A stretch of 35,007 nt of DNA, taken from the NCBI GenBank assembly GCA_947311565.1, contig CAMZLH010000010.1, forward strand, positions 1-35,007, read 5' to 3'. The notes beneath the pieces were generated by a model that was given only the letters and a program-made list of their open reading frames with translations, was not told the DNA's origin and made no database searches. Positions within the stretch are counted from its first letter, which is position 1; each line of letters opens with the position of its first letter. Origin of the DNA: an uncultured Nitratifractor sp. GTDB lineage: Bacteria > Campylobacterota > Campylobacteria > Campylobacterales > Sulfurovaceae. Below, in pieces: positions 8,339-16,618 of the stretch. Both the position numbers and the translations under genes were made by a program.

Positions 8339-9655
8339 ATGCACGAACAACTACATTTAACTACAACTTGGGTTGGTATAGTATCTTTAATTATTTTTTT
8401 AATTGGCTACTACTTTATAGCAACAGAAGATAAGTATCATATAAATAAGGCTAAGCCTGCACTACTTATGGGTACATTTATATTTATGTTAATAGGATTT
8501 TACTTCTCACTAAATGGGCTTGATGGCCATGCATTAGAGAGTGAAGTAGAGAAACTTATAGTAGAGATATCAGAAATCTTCTTCTTCTTACTAGTTGCTA
8601 TGACATATATAGAAGCTATGATTGATAGAGGAGTCTTTTCTCTATTAAGATATAATCTTGTATCTAAAGGATATAGCTATAAAAAGCTTTTTTGGATTAC
8701 AGGTATTTTAGCATTTTTTATATCTCCAGTTGCAGATAACTTAACTACTGCTTTAATTCTCTCTACTGTTCTTTTAACAATAGATAAAGATAATAAGCAG
8801 TTTTTAGTTCCTGGAGCTATAAATATAGTTGTCGCAGCAAATGCGGGTGGTGCTTGGTCTCCATTTGGTGATATTACAACACTTATGGTTTGGACAGCTG
8901 GAAAAGGTAGTTTTGTAGAGTTTTTATATCTATTCCCAGCATCTTTTGTAGGTTGGGTTATTACTGCATTTTTATTAAGTAGATTTGTTCCAGATGGAGA
9001 GCCTCAATTTCATGCAGATGAGAAAAAGGTAGATACAAAAGAGGGTGGAAAAGAAATCGTTGGTCTATTTGCTTTAACTATTGTATTGGCTGTTGTTTCT
9101 CATCAAGTTCTTCATCTTCCTGCTATGTGGGGTATGATGTTTGGTTTAGCTTTGTTAAAAATGTATGTTTACAAAATTAACCAAAGTCCAACTGATACTC
9201 AATTAAATGCTTTTAGTTGGATAGCAAAAATAGAGAATGATACTTTACTATTCTTTTTTGGTATATTAGCTGCAGTTGGTGGTTTACACTTTTTAGGTTT
9301 TTTAGAGTACTTTACTGCACTTTATGATAAGTTTGGACCAACTCTTGTAAATATTTCTGTTGGATTACTATCTGCAGTTGTAGATAATGTTCCAGTTATG
9401 AGTGCAGTTTTAAAATCTAATCCTAATATGGGAGTAGATGCAAATTCACAATGGATGTTAGTAACTTTAACAGCAGGAGTAGGAGGAAGCTTAATTAGTT
9501 TTGGTTCAGCTGCAGGTGTTGGTGTTATGGGTAAAATGCATGGAATATATACTTTCTCGTCTCATATGAAATATGCATGGACAGTGCTAGTAGGTTATAT
9601 TGTATCTATTACTATATGGTACTATCAGTTTGAAGTATTAGGAATAGGCGCTTAA
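8339..9655 (+). CDS. nhaD: Na+/H+ antiporter NhaD (ArsB/NhaD superfamily)
   Basis: Inner-membrane antiporter exchanging cytoplasmic Na+ (or Li+) for H+, used for salt and pH homeostasis in marine and alkaliphilic bacteria. The 438 residues contain about a dozen hydrophobic segments and typical NhaD motifs: SPVADNLTTALI, NAGGAWSPFGDITTLMVW, and in the second half DNVPVMSAV followed by GSLISFGSAAGVGVMG. These pair as the two inverted halves of the ion transporter fold. It is the only transporter in its cluster and is separated from thiE by 74 bases holding the inverted repeat at 8289-8331, so it probably has its own control. It converges with slt. Confidence 0.93.
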   Translation: MHEQLHLTTTWVGIVSLIIFLIGYYFIATEDKYHINKAKPALLMGTFIFMLIGFYFSLNGLDGHALESEVEKLIVEISEIFFFLLVAMTYIEAMIDRGVFSLLRYNLVSKGYSYKKLFWITGILAFFISPVADNLTTALILSTVLLTIDKDNKQFLVPGAINIVVAANAGGAWSPFGDITTLMVWTAGKGSFVEFLYLFPASFVGWVITAFLLSRFVPDGEPQFHADEKKVDTKEGGKEIVGLFALTIVLAVVSHQVLHLPAMWGMMFGLALLKMYVYKINQSPTDTQLNAFSWIAKIENDTLLFFFGILAAVGGLHFLGFLEYFTALYDKFGPTLVNISVGLLSAVVDNVPVMSAVLKSNPNMGVDANSQWMLVTLTAGVGGSLISFGSAAGVGVMGKMHGIYTFSSHMKYAWTVLVGYIVSITIWYYQFEVLGIGA

Positions 9656-9669
9656 GTCGCCTTCTCCTA
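9639..9669. terminator. Hairpin between convergent nhaD and slt, possible two-way terminator
   Basis: TAGGA (9639-9643) pairs with TCCTA (9665-9669), and AGGCG (9646-9650) pairs with CGCCT (9658-9662), separated by a 2x2 internal loop; the apical loop contains CTTAAG. It is unusually G+C rich for this DNA and lies exactly at the convergent gene ends, overlapping both. There is no long T run, so termination strength is uncertain. Confidence 0.45.
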
Positions 9670-11184
9670 CCTAAATCTATCTGTTAATGTAGGTTTATCT
9701 AACTGCTTAAGAAGTGTAGTTATTTTAATTGGTGAGCCAAGTAATTTCTTATATATTACATAGTTTGCTAAAACTTTTTTGCCATAGTGATTAGCTTGCT
9801 CATTACCTACCATCTCTAAACTTATATATGGCTCATAAGTTCCACTTTTAAATATATTTTTTCTAATTAATTTTCTTGTGTATCCTATTCCAGCATTATA
9901 TGCATATGCAACAAAAAGTGGATGATATAAATATTTATTTAAATAGTTCAAGTGTGTATTGGCAAACCGAAGAGAGACCTCTGGTTTAAACATATCTTCT
10001 AAAGCTATATTTTCACCTCTTACTTTTGCTACATGTTTAACTAAAAAAGGCATAAATTGCATCATACCAACAGCAAATGATGTTGATACAGATGCTGGTA
10101 TAAATCTACTCTCTTGCCTTGCAATTGCATAAATTAGCGCTTGTCTATTTACTGGATATCTACTTAGTATCTCTCTATAAGGTGTAGGAAAGTACTGCTT
10201 AGTATCTCTACTAGCTTTACTTAATATATAACTGTAGTGTCCAATCGATTTAGTAGAGTTATATTTAGTAGCTAAAGAGAATAGATTATATTTACTAGAG
10301 AATATTTTTTTCTTTAATCTAGCCCACTCAATTGGATTACTAATATCAATTGCAGATTTATAACTTTTTTTAACATTCAGTTGTGACGGAAATGGATATG
10401 GTTTATTTAGCAAATCTAAAGCAATAAATTTATATATATTAAAATCGTAACTATAAGCTAATTTATTTAGTAGATTTATATCTTTAATACTCATATATTG
10501 CCAAAAAATTGCTCTATCTGCATAAAATCTATCTTTTGCATTAAATCTTGCTCTATAAAAAAACTTAGATGCTAATTCTAAATTGCCAAGTCTAAGATTT
10601 TTAAAACCAAGTAAAATTAAATTCTTGTAACTAATTTTACTATTATTTATAGGTGAAGTATTTAATATAATAGACTTTGTTCTATTTAAATGCTCTCTAT
10701 TTGCCCTAAATATTACCTGATTTATCAATTTATTTTTTTGTAATTTATTGTAAATCTCTTTAGTTAAATCTCTATCTATAATAACTCTACTAGATAGACC
10801 ACCTAATGAGTATACATTTAGTTTGTCATCTATATTTAAGTTAATCCAATTATTAAAAAAATCACCACTTTTTTGTAATTTAGAGATAATTTTTTTATAC
10901 TTACCTAATCTATTTTTTGATATATTTTGCCTTGCTACTATTTTATGTAGTCTTAATCCACTCTTTTTTTTATATGCTGCTTGTAGTTTACTATTTATAT
11001 GAAAAATAAGTTTAGCAACTTCTATAGTATCTTTTTTAGTAGTTGCAGGTTCTTTTAGAAACTTCCATATGTAAAAGTCTCTCTCCACAGATTTTGGCAT
11101 ATCTTTTAACTCATTTAGGGTTAAACTATATGAGAGTGAAGATAATAGAGATATAGATAATGTAATATTTTTTAATATATTCAA
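9667..11184 (-). CDS. slt: Soluble lytic murein transglycosylase
   Basis: Periplasmic enzyme that cleaves peptidoglycan glycan strands with formation of 1,6-anhydro-muramic ends. The C-terminal catalytic domain shows the family 1 motifs: AIARQESRF with catalytic Glu358, then SFAVGMMQFMP, and AYNAGIGYTRK. The N-terminal 330 residues are helical and divergent, matching the superhelical U-domain of Slt70. A signal peptide covers about residues 1-20. The start is a TTG with AAGGA six bases upstream. Total length 505, shorter than E. coli Slt70 (about 645) but normal for Campylobacterota. It follows yggT after 87 bases, a conserved neighbourhood. Confidence 0.92.
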   Translation of the reverse strand: MNILKNITLSISLLSSLSYSLTLNELKDMPKSVERDFYIWKFLKEPATTKKDTIEVAKLIFHINSKLQAAYKKKSGLRLHKIVARQNISKNRLGKYKKIISKLQKSGDFFNNWINLNIDDKLNVYSLGGLSSRVIIDRDLTKEIYNKLQKNKLINQVIFRANREHLNRTKSIILNTSPINNSKISYKNLILLGFKNLRLGNLELASKFFYRARFNAKDRFYADRAIFWQYMSIKDINLLNKLAYSYDFNIYKFIALDLLNKPYPFPSQLNVKKSYKSAIDISNPIEWARLKKKIFSSKYNLFSLATKYNSTKSIGHYSYILSKASRDTKQYFPTPYREILSRYPVNRQALIYAIARQESRFIPASVSTSFAVGMMQFMPFLVKHVAKVRGENIALEDMFKPEVSLRFANTHLNYLNKYLYHPLFVAYAYNAGIGYTRKLIRKNIFKSGTYEPYISLEMVGNEQANHYGKKVLANYVIYKKLLGSPIKITTLLKQLDKPTLTDRFR

Positions 11185-11271
11185 TTTAGTCCTTATTTTA
11201 TATAACCCCAGCCTACTAATAAATATGAAAAATTTTAATCTATCATCTGGGATAAAATTATTTTTATTTTT

Positions 11272-11544
11272 TTATATATGTAGTCCCCAGATTACTTTTG
11301 TTAAAATATTTAATAAAAAGATTATTAAAATAGGTGATAGGTCTACTCCTTGAATAACAATAAAAGGTAATTTAGATCTTATAAAACGAAATAGCGGTTC
11401 TGTTAAATTACGAATAATTTGAACTATTTGGTTTCTTGGATCTGGATTAACAAAGCTTAAAAGTGCTGCAACTATTATTATCCAGATATATAAATTTATA
11501 AATAGTAGTATTAAATCTAAAAAACTATTAACTATTAACGACAT
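11272..11544 (-). CDS. YggT family membrane protein
   Basis: A 90-residue inner-membrane protein with two hydrophobic segments and the YggT-type core NPDPRNQIVQIIRNLTEPL, ending in a second hydrophobic stretch after VDLSPILIIF. Family members are linked to osmotic or cell-division functions, but the molecular role is unsettled. The ATG is preceded by a near-perfect SD (GGAGG, seven bases away) located inside the end of the upstream GluRS-like gene, which it overlaps by ten bases. The arrangement gltX / yggT / slt is conserved in Campylobacter as I recall it. Confidence 0.88.
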   Translation of the reverse strand: MSLIVNSFLDLILLFINLYIWIIIVAALLSFVNPDPRNQIVQIIRNLTEPLFRFIRSKLPFIVIQGVDLSPILIIFLLNILTKVIWGLHI

Positions 11545-12689
11545 TTTATAACCTCCAATATATATGATTTAATTAATTTGTATATTTTATCTAAGTTTAC
11601 ACTATCATGTAAACCAGTTAAAAGATATCTTAATGCTGCATCTAGTTTCTTCTCTTCTATATCTACTCTATCTTTAATATACTCTCTAAACTCACTATAC
11701 TCAGCTATAATAGGCGCTTTTTTTATAATATTAACTAAATTATCAAGCTCTCTATTGCACTCTTTAGGTGAAAAGGTGGCTTTTAATTTCACTGCTAACT
11801 CATTTATGGTTGAAGCCTCATCTAGATACAGTTTTAAAAGATCACCTATATCTTGATCTGCAAAGCCAAATACCATAGAGAGCCTTTTACTATCTATCTC
11901 TCTTAAATGCTTTCTGTTTAGATTTTTTAAACTCTCTAAATCAAAAATAGACTCTTTAGCTGCTATATCTAAGATATTATCTTTTTTGATAGCTTCTGGT
12001 AGATAGAATATATCACTATCTTTGCTAGATAAAATATAATTAATTATAGCATCTGGTAAAAACCCTTGTGCTAATAACCACTTTATAGTAAAGGTTTTAT
12101 CTATCTTTATATCTGGTATAAAGATATAATTAATACTATTTTTATAATCTAAAAGTTTATGAATATATTTCTGATTATCAATATCTAAACTATCTTTATT
12201 GCTTATTATAATCTTAGTAACTGCCATACTCATATCATCAATTGCAGCACTAAATGTATCTGTAGCATCTCCATCTAATTTTATAATTTTAAAGCAACTA
12301 TACTCTTGGTTGCTAATTTTTATTGCAAATTTTCTATTAGTTAGTTTATAATTTTCTATATCTTTAGAAGAGAGTTCTTTGCATCCACAACACCCATTAG
12401 TATCACAAAAACATGGATATGCTTTTTTATTTTTTACTAACTTATATGCAAACTCTTGATATATTTTTAATTTTTCACTTTTATGTATTACTATATCTTC
12501 ATTTATTGCAAATTTTTTTAAAATCTCTTTTGTATCACCTATTATCTCATCTATATTATCTATTTTGGTGCTATCATTTACTCTAATTATAAATCCACTA
12601 TTACTCTCTTTAGAGGTTATATAATTTAAAAGTGCCAATCTTAGGCTATTTATGCAAAGTCCATCTGTAGGGGCTTCAAATCTAAACAT
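11535..12689 (-). CDS. Degenerate glutamyl-tRNA synthetase homologue lacking HIGH and KMSKS motifs
   Basis: Recognisable along its length as a glutamyl-tRNA synthetase but apparently without catalytic ability. The HIGH segment reads CINS (residues 12-15, context PTDGLCINSLR), one residue shorter than the family. The region that normally holds KMSKR reads IPDIKIDKTFTIKWLL, so the loop is lost. The RGEDH-like active-site stretch reads SNKDSL (163-168). The zinc-knuckle area is compressed and cysteine rich (CFCDTNGCCGC, 93-103). The C-terminal anticodon-binding part is kept, including WLLAQGFLPDAIINYIL and ALRYLLTGLHDSVNL. It has 384 residues against about 430 normally. The frame is intact, and it is in the place where relatives have gltX. 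A second, active GluRS must exist elsewhere. It may bind tRNA, regulate, or be decaying. Confidence 0.85.
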   Translation of the reverse strand: MFRFEAPTDGLCINSLRLALLNYITSKESNSGFIIRVNDSTKIDNIDEIIGDTKEILKKFAINEDIVIHKSEKLKIYQEFAYKLVKNKKAYPCFCDTNGCCGCKELSSKDIENYKLTNRKFAIKISNQEYSCFKIIKLDGDATDTFSAAIDDMSMAVTKIIISNKDSLDIDNQKYIHKLLDYKNSINYIFIPDIKIDKTFTIKWLLAQGFLPDAIINYILSSKDSDIFYLPEAIKKDNILDIAAKESIFDLESLKNLNRKHLREIDSKRLSMVFGFADQDIGDLLKLYLDEASTINELAVKLKATFSPKECNRELDNLVNIIKKAPIIAEYSEFREYIKDRVDIEEKKLDAALRYLLTGLHDSVNLDKIYKLIKSYILEVIKCR

Positions 12690-12719
12690 TATAGAATCCT
12701 AAATTACTAATTTTGATAA

Positions 12720-12725
12720 ATTATA
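12720..12725 (-). promoter_or_regulatory. Candidate -10 box for the GluRS-like / yggT / slt unit
   Basis: On the minus strand TATAAT occurs in the context ATTGTATAATTT, 31 bases before the ATG at 12689, in an AT-rich interval. Transcription would begin near 12713. This is the only good -10 match in the 102 bases between this gene and the small lipoprotein gene. Confidence 0.5.
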
Positions 12726-12791
12726 CAATAATATTAGTTAATAGAAATTGAAGTTTAATAAAAGAGAAGATATTAGTAGAGTATAAGATAA

Positions 12792-12968
12792 TTAATCTTT
12801 ATTACTCTTACCACCTGTTACAGTATTTACTATTGCACCACCTGCTGAGCCAGCTATATCGATAGTTGTAGTAGCAATTTTACCAGCAACTGCAATTGGC
12901 GCAGTTACTATTTGAGTACAACCATTAATAAGAGATGAAATAGTTAAAATAAGTATAATATATTTCAT
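12792..12968 (-). CDS. Small lipoprotein, 58 residues
   Basis: A short gene directly after ppa (two bases after its stop). It encodes MKYIILILTISSLINGC followed by a glycine, alanine and threonine-rich tail containing TAPIAVAGKIATTTIDIAGS. Residues 1-16 form a lipoprotein signal with lipobox L-I-N-G-C, so Cys17 would be lipidated and the mature peptide is only about 42 residues. Small lipoproteins of this TQxVTAPIxVAG pattern occur in Campylobacterota; no function is known to me. The rest of the peptide is mildly hydrophobic and repetitive (IAVAGK, IDIAGS), which could suit membrane-surface association. No clear SD is seen, so translation probably depends on coupling to ppa. Confidence 0.75.
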   Translation of the reverse strand: MKYIILILTISSLINGCTQIVTAPIAVAGKIATTTIDIAGSAGGAIVNTVTGGKSNKD

Positions 12969-12970
12969 TA

Positions 12971-13489
12971 CTATTTATAGTTGGCAATTGCTTCCTCTAA
13001 TATCTCAGCAGCCTCTTTTTTCCCTTTAAAACCAGTTACTTTTACCCACTTGTTAGGTTCTAGCATTTTGTAAGTCTCAAAGAAGTTTTTAATTCTATTT
13101 AGTGTATGTTCTGGTAGGTCACTGATATCTTGAATATCATTAAATGTTGGGTCTATCTTATGGTATGGTACTGCAAGAAGTTTCTCATCTATACCACTCT
13201 CATCTTCCATTAGTAGTACACCAATTAATCTACACTTAATAAAGCTTCCAGGAATTAGTGGGTACTCTCCAAGAACTAAAATATCTGCAGGATCACCATC
13301 ATCAGATAGTGTGTTTGCTACAAAACCGTAATTTGCAGGATAGAACATTGCAGAAAACATTACTCTATCTACCTCTATTGCACCACTATCTTTATCTAGT
13401 TCATATTTAATATTAGATCCATATGGTACTTCTATAATTGCTTTTACCTCGTCTGGGCACTTTCCGTGGCCTATTTTACTTATATCCAT
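12971..13489 (-). CDS. ppa: Inorganic pyrophosphatase (family I)
   Basis: Hydrolyses pyrophosphate to phosphate in the cytoplasm and pulls biosynthetic reactions forward. Family I motifs are present: EVPYGSNIKYELDK, FYPANYGF, and the metal-binding DDGDPADILV. The frame extends to an ATG at 13501, but the internal ATG at 13489 is better: it has GGAG six bases upstream, while the outer ATG has no SD and would place the SD inside the coding region. The resulting 172 residues match Campylobacter Ppa. The small lipoprotein gene follows after two bases. Confidence 0.96.
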   Translation of the reverse strand: MDISKIGHGKCPDEVKAIIEVPYGSNIKYELDKDSGAIEVDRVMFSAMFYPANYGFVANTLSDDGDPADILVLGEYPLIPGSFIKCRLIGVLLMEDESGIDEKLLAVPYHKIDPTFNDIQDISDLPEHTLNRIKNFFETYKMLEPNKWVKVTGFKGKKEAAEILEEAIANYK

Positions 13490-13684
13490 TACACTCTCCA
13501 TAATTTTTTTGAAATAGTAGCATAACTTTTATAATATATGAACAAACTAATAGTAGTTAGTGAGGCAATATTATAAAGATCTTATACTTTATTAGTTAAT
13601 TTGAATAAAATAGAAATTTATGCCACGATTTAATCACAATTTATAGCTATACTTGCTCTATAAATAAAAGATAGGAGTTCCCAA

Positions 13685-14125
13685 ATGAGAAAAAATTTAC
13701 TTGTAACAGCTATAGTTAGTGCATCATTCCTATTTAGTGGGTGTGGCGGCGGAGATAATAATTATGTACCACCAGTTGATGCAATTGCAATAGATATTAA
13801 TGATATACGATCTGGTTATCAATTTAATGGTGTGGTAGAGCAGGGTGAAAAAGCTGGCGAAGAGGTCAAATTAATATATTGTCCAGATGGAGCTTACTCA
13901 TATTATAGAGGTAATGATGAGATGTTTACTGGTACATATACAATAAATAGTAGTGAAACAGAAGTAGTAATGAGAGATAGTAGTGATGGTGGAAGTTATG
14001 CACTATTAACACCTAATCATCTATTTGAAGAGGGTCAATTTTACTCGTGTAGAGGTTTAGATAAATATACTACAGGAATAAGATTGGAAAAAATAATAGA
14101 ACACTCTTGTCCTAATAATCAATAA
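13685..14125 (+). CDS. Hypothetical lipoprotein, 146 residues
   Basis: I do not recognise the family. The N-terminus MRKNLLVTAIVSASFLFSGC is a lipoprotein signal with lipobox F-S-G-C; the mature protein starts CGGGDNN and a flexible Pro/Asp linker follows. The rest is about 110 residues with predicted beta character (GYQFNGVV, KLIYCPDGAYSYYRG, FTGTYTI, EVVMRDSSDGGSYALL) and three further cysteines (IYCPDG, FYSCRG, HSCPNN), two of which could form a disulfide in the periplasm. A strong SD (TAGGAG) precedes the ATG. It stands alone, with divergent ppa upstream and a clear terminator downstream (14166-14196), so it is monocistronic. Confidence 0.75.
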   Translation: MRKNLLVTAIVSASFLFSGCGGGDNNYVPPVDAIAIDINDIRSGYQFNGVVEQGEKAGEEVKLIYCPDGAYSYYRGNDEMFTGTYTINSSETEVVMRDSSDGGSYALLTPNHLFEEGQFYSCRGLDKYTTGIRLEKIIEHSCPNNQ

Positions 14126-14165
14126 AATATTAGTGAGGTAATAGTCTCTATTATATAGACTAGAG

Positions 14166-14196
14166 CTCCTATTTCTAGCTAAGCAATAGGAGTTTT
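14166..14196 (+). terminator. Rho-independent terminator of the 13685 lipoprotein gene
   Basis: CTCCTATT (14166-14173) and AATAGGAG (14185-14192) form an 8-bp perfect stem with an 11-base loop, directly followed by TTTT. It lies 40 bases after the lipoprotein stop and 145 bases before the ABC-F gene. This is the best intrinsic terminator in the window. Confidence 0.75.
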
Positions 14197-14340
14197 AACT
14201 ATATAGATATTTTAGAATTACGCAAGAACTCTAATTAATAATTTATCCAGTAATTAGTAACTATTAAACCAAAATTAAAGTCTCATTATAGTATATTGTC
14301 AAGAAATAAAGTAACAGTTGTTGTATTAGGAGAATAATAT

Positions 14341-15930
14341 ATGTTAAGTACAGTTAATTTAACACAAAGATACGGGAAAAGGGTTCTATTTGATAAGATA
14401 AATATAACTTTAGATCCAGGAAAAAGATATGGTTTAATTGGTGCAAATGGTGCAGGAAAATCTACATTTATGAAGATTTTATCAGGAGAGTTAGATCCAA
14501 GTGATGGTGAGGTACAGATTCAACCAGGTTCAAAATTGGGTGTATTAAGTCAAAATCAGTTTGAGTTTGAAGAGTTTTCTCTAAAAGATGCTGTTCTTTA
14601 TGGAAATAAAAGATTATTCGAAGCACAAAAAGAGAAAGAGAGACTCTATATGGAGGGTGATTTCGAAGATGATGCAGTTAATAATCGTTTAGCTGAGCTA
14701 GAGATTACTTGTGCAGAGGAAGATCCAACTTATGAGAGCGAAGTTAAGATAGAGAAATATTTAACATCTCTTGGTTTTCCATTAGAGATGCACGATAACC
14801 TAATGAGTACAATTACAGGTGGAGATAAAGTTAAAATTTTACTTGCACAAGTTCTATTTTTACAGCCAGATATATTGCTACTAGATGAGCCTACAAACAA
14901 CTTGGATATGGAGACTATCTCTTGGCTAGAGGAGGAGATTAAAAGGTATGAAGGTGTTGTTGTAATTATCTCTCACGATAGACACTTCTTGAACTCTGTT
15001 GTAACACATATTCTAGATTTAGATTTTAAATCTATAAGAGAGTTTACAGGTAACTATGATGACTGGTATATAGCAGCAAATTTAAGTAAGAAACAGCATG
15101 AGTTAGAGAGAAGTAAAAAATTAAAAGAGAAAGATGAACTAGAGAAGTTTATTAGAAGATTTAGTGCAAATGCTTCTAAAGCAAAACAAGCTACAAGTCG
15201 TCAAAAACAGTTAGATAAATTAGATATTGCTGATGTTCAGATATCTTCGAGAAGAGATCCATCAATAATGTTTAAAACAAATAGAGAGATAGGTAATGAA
15301 ATTTTAGATGTTATAGATATTGAGAAATCTTATGATGATAAAAATGTATTAAATGGTATATCTCTTAAAGTAAAACAGGGTGATAAAATTGCAATTATTG
15401 GTGGAAATGGAGTTGGTAAAACAACTCTACTTGAGATAATAATGCAAAATATTAAGTCAGATAGTGGAACTATTAAATGGGGTCAAACTGTTCATACTAC
15501 CTATTTTCCTCAAAATACAACAGAAAATCTAGATTCAAGCGATAAGCTATATGAGTGGATACAAGGACACGATAAAGATTGGCATATTGATGAGATTAGA
15601 AAGTGTCTTGGTAGAATGCTCTTCTCTGGTGAAGAGCAAGAGAAAGAGGTAAAAGCATGTTCTGGAGGTGAAAAGCATAGAATAATGCTTAGTAAAATGA
15701 TGATGGATAGTGCCAACTTTTTAGTTATGGATGAGCCAAACAACCACTTAGATCTAGAGGCAATTATAGCTTTAGGTGAGGCACTTCATCAGTATCAAGG
15801 TGGGGTTATTTGTGTAACTCATGACCGTGAACTAATAGATGCATTTGCAAATAAAATTATACATATTAACAACAATGGAACAATTGATATTTTCGAAGGT
15901 AACTATGAAGAGTATTTAGCTCAACAATAA
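14341..15930 (+). CDS. ABC-F family ATPase, YbiT-like
   Basis: A cytoplasmic protein with two ABC ATPase domains and no membrane segments, as in ABC-F proteins that act on the ribosome. Domain 1 has Walker A GANGAGKST and Walker B LLLDEPTNNLD; domain 2 has GGNGVGKTT, signature CSGGEKHR and LVMDEPNNHLD. The linker includes RFSANASKAKQATSRQKQ, nearly identical to E. coli YbiT, and length (529) also matches YbiT. The first domain's signature is weak (TGGDK), as in YbiT. The Thr-to-Asn change in the second DEPTNHLD motif is unusual. The role is probably resolving or protecting stalled ribosomes; resistance or housekeeping cannot be told apart. SD is TTAGGAG. A 215-base interval upstream holds the lipoprotein terminator and nothing else I can support. 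Confidence 0.92.
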   Translation: MLSTVNLTQRYGKRVLFDKINITLDPGKRYGLIGANGAGKSTFMKILSGELDPSDGEVQIQPGSKLGVLSQNQFEFEEFSLKDAVLYGNKRLFEAQKEKERLYMEGDFEDDAVNNRLAELEITCAEEDPTYESEVKIEKYLTSLGFPLEMHDNLMSTITGGDKVKILLAQVLFLQPDILLLDEPTNNLDMETISWLEEEIKRYEGVVVIISHDRHFLNSVVTHILDLDFKSIREFTGNYDDWYIAANLSKKQHELERSKKLKEKDELEKFIRRFSANASKAKQATSRQKQLDKLDIADVQISSRRDPSIMFKTNREIGNEILDVIDIEKSYDDKNVLNGISLKVKQGDKIAIIGGNGVGKTTLLEIIMQNIKSDSGTIKWGQTVHTTYFPQNTTENLDSSDKLYEWIQGHDKDWHIDEIRKCLGRMLFSGEEQEKEVKACSGGEKHRIMLSKMMMDSANFLVMDEPNNHLDLEAIIALGEALHQYQGGVICVTHDRELIDAFANKIIHINNNGTIDIFEGNYEEYLAQQ

Positions 15931-15944
15931 GTGTAAACTTATTG
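15925..15944. terminator. Hairpin between convergent ABC-F and uracil-DNA glycosylase genes
   Basis: CAATAAGT (15925-15932) and ACTTATTG (15937-15944) form a perfect 8-bp stem with a 4-base loop. It overlaps the ABC-F stop codon and lies in the 22-base convergent gap. There is no strong T run on either side, so it may be a weak two-way terminator. Confidence 0.4.
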
Positions 15945-15952
15945 GTTAATTA

Positions 15953-16618
15953 TTAAATAGTCTCTAAAAAATCTTTTATCTTTAGCATATCTGCAAAAGT
16001 CTCTTTCTTTGCAGATGGATTTCTAAGTAGATAGTTAGGGTGATAAGTTGTGATTATTCTAGTTGTATTAAAATTTAAAATATTCCCTCTTATTCTCTCT
16101 ATAGGTGTATTGTCATTAGTTAAATAACTATATGCAGTTGCACCTAATGCAACAATAATCTTAGGTTTTATAATATCAATTTGCTTTTGTAGATATGGTT
16201 TACAACTTAATATTTCACTAGATGTAGGTGCTTTTTTGTTAAGTGGTAAGCACTTTATTATGTTTGTTATATATACACTCTCTTTTGGAATGTGTAATAC
16301 ATTCTCAATCATCTTTGTTAGTAGTTCGCCTGATCTACCCATAAATACTTTTCCAACGTTATCTTCATTAGAGTTAGGTGCTTCCCCTACAAACATAATT
16401 TTACTATTTAAACTACCCTCTCCAAATACTATATTCGTTCTACTTTTACTAAGTTGGCACATATGACAACTATCCATAACTTTTTTTAGCATATCAAGGT
16501 TATCTGGAAGAGTAAGCTCTGGCTCTTTAAACTCTTCAATAGAGTCGATATACTCTACTCCTAACTCTTTAAGTGTTAGTAACCTTTTTAACTGTAATGC
16601 ACTATATAGACTCTTCAT
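15953..16618 (-). CDS. Family 4 uracil-DNA glycosylase (iron-sulfur type)
   Basis: Removes uracil from DNA to begin base excision repair. Features of the Fe-S family 4 enzymes are clear. Four cluster cysteines are present (Cys51 and Cys54 in SCHMCQ, Cys123 in IIKCLP, Cys139 in ILSCKP). Motif A is GEAPNSNEDNVGKVFMGRSG (79-98), and the HPNYLLRNP segment at 193-201 corresponds to the C-terminal His motif. The N-terminal 40 residues are an extension. The start overlaps the end of the RND transporter gene by 17 bases. No other uracil glycosylase is in the window. Confidence 0.93.
   Translation of the reverse strand: MKSLYSALQLKRLLTLKELGVEYIDSIEEFKEPELTLPDNLDMLKKVMDSCHMCQLSKSRTNIVFGEGSLNSKIMFVGEAPNSNEDNVGKVFMGRSGELLTKMIENVLHIPKESVYITNIIKCLPLNKKAPTSSEILSCKPYLQKQIDIIKPKIIVALGATAYSYLTNDNTPIERIRGNILNFNTTRIITTYHPNYLLRNPSAKKETFADMLKIKDFLETI

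Noticed and set aside
11208-11255. CCCAG and CTGGG far apart in the yggT-slt interval, a possible attenuator.
   Set aside because: Five pairs separated by about 40 bases with no further support.
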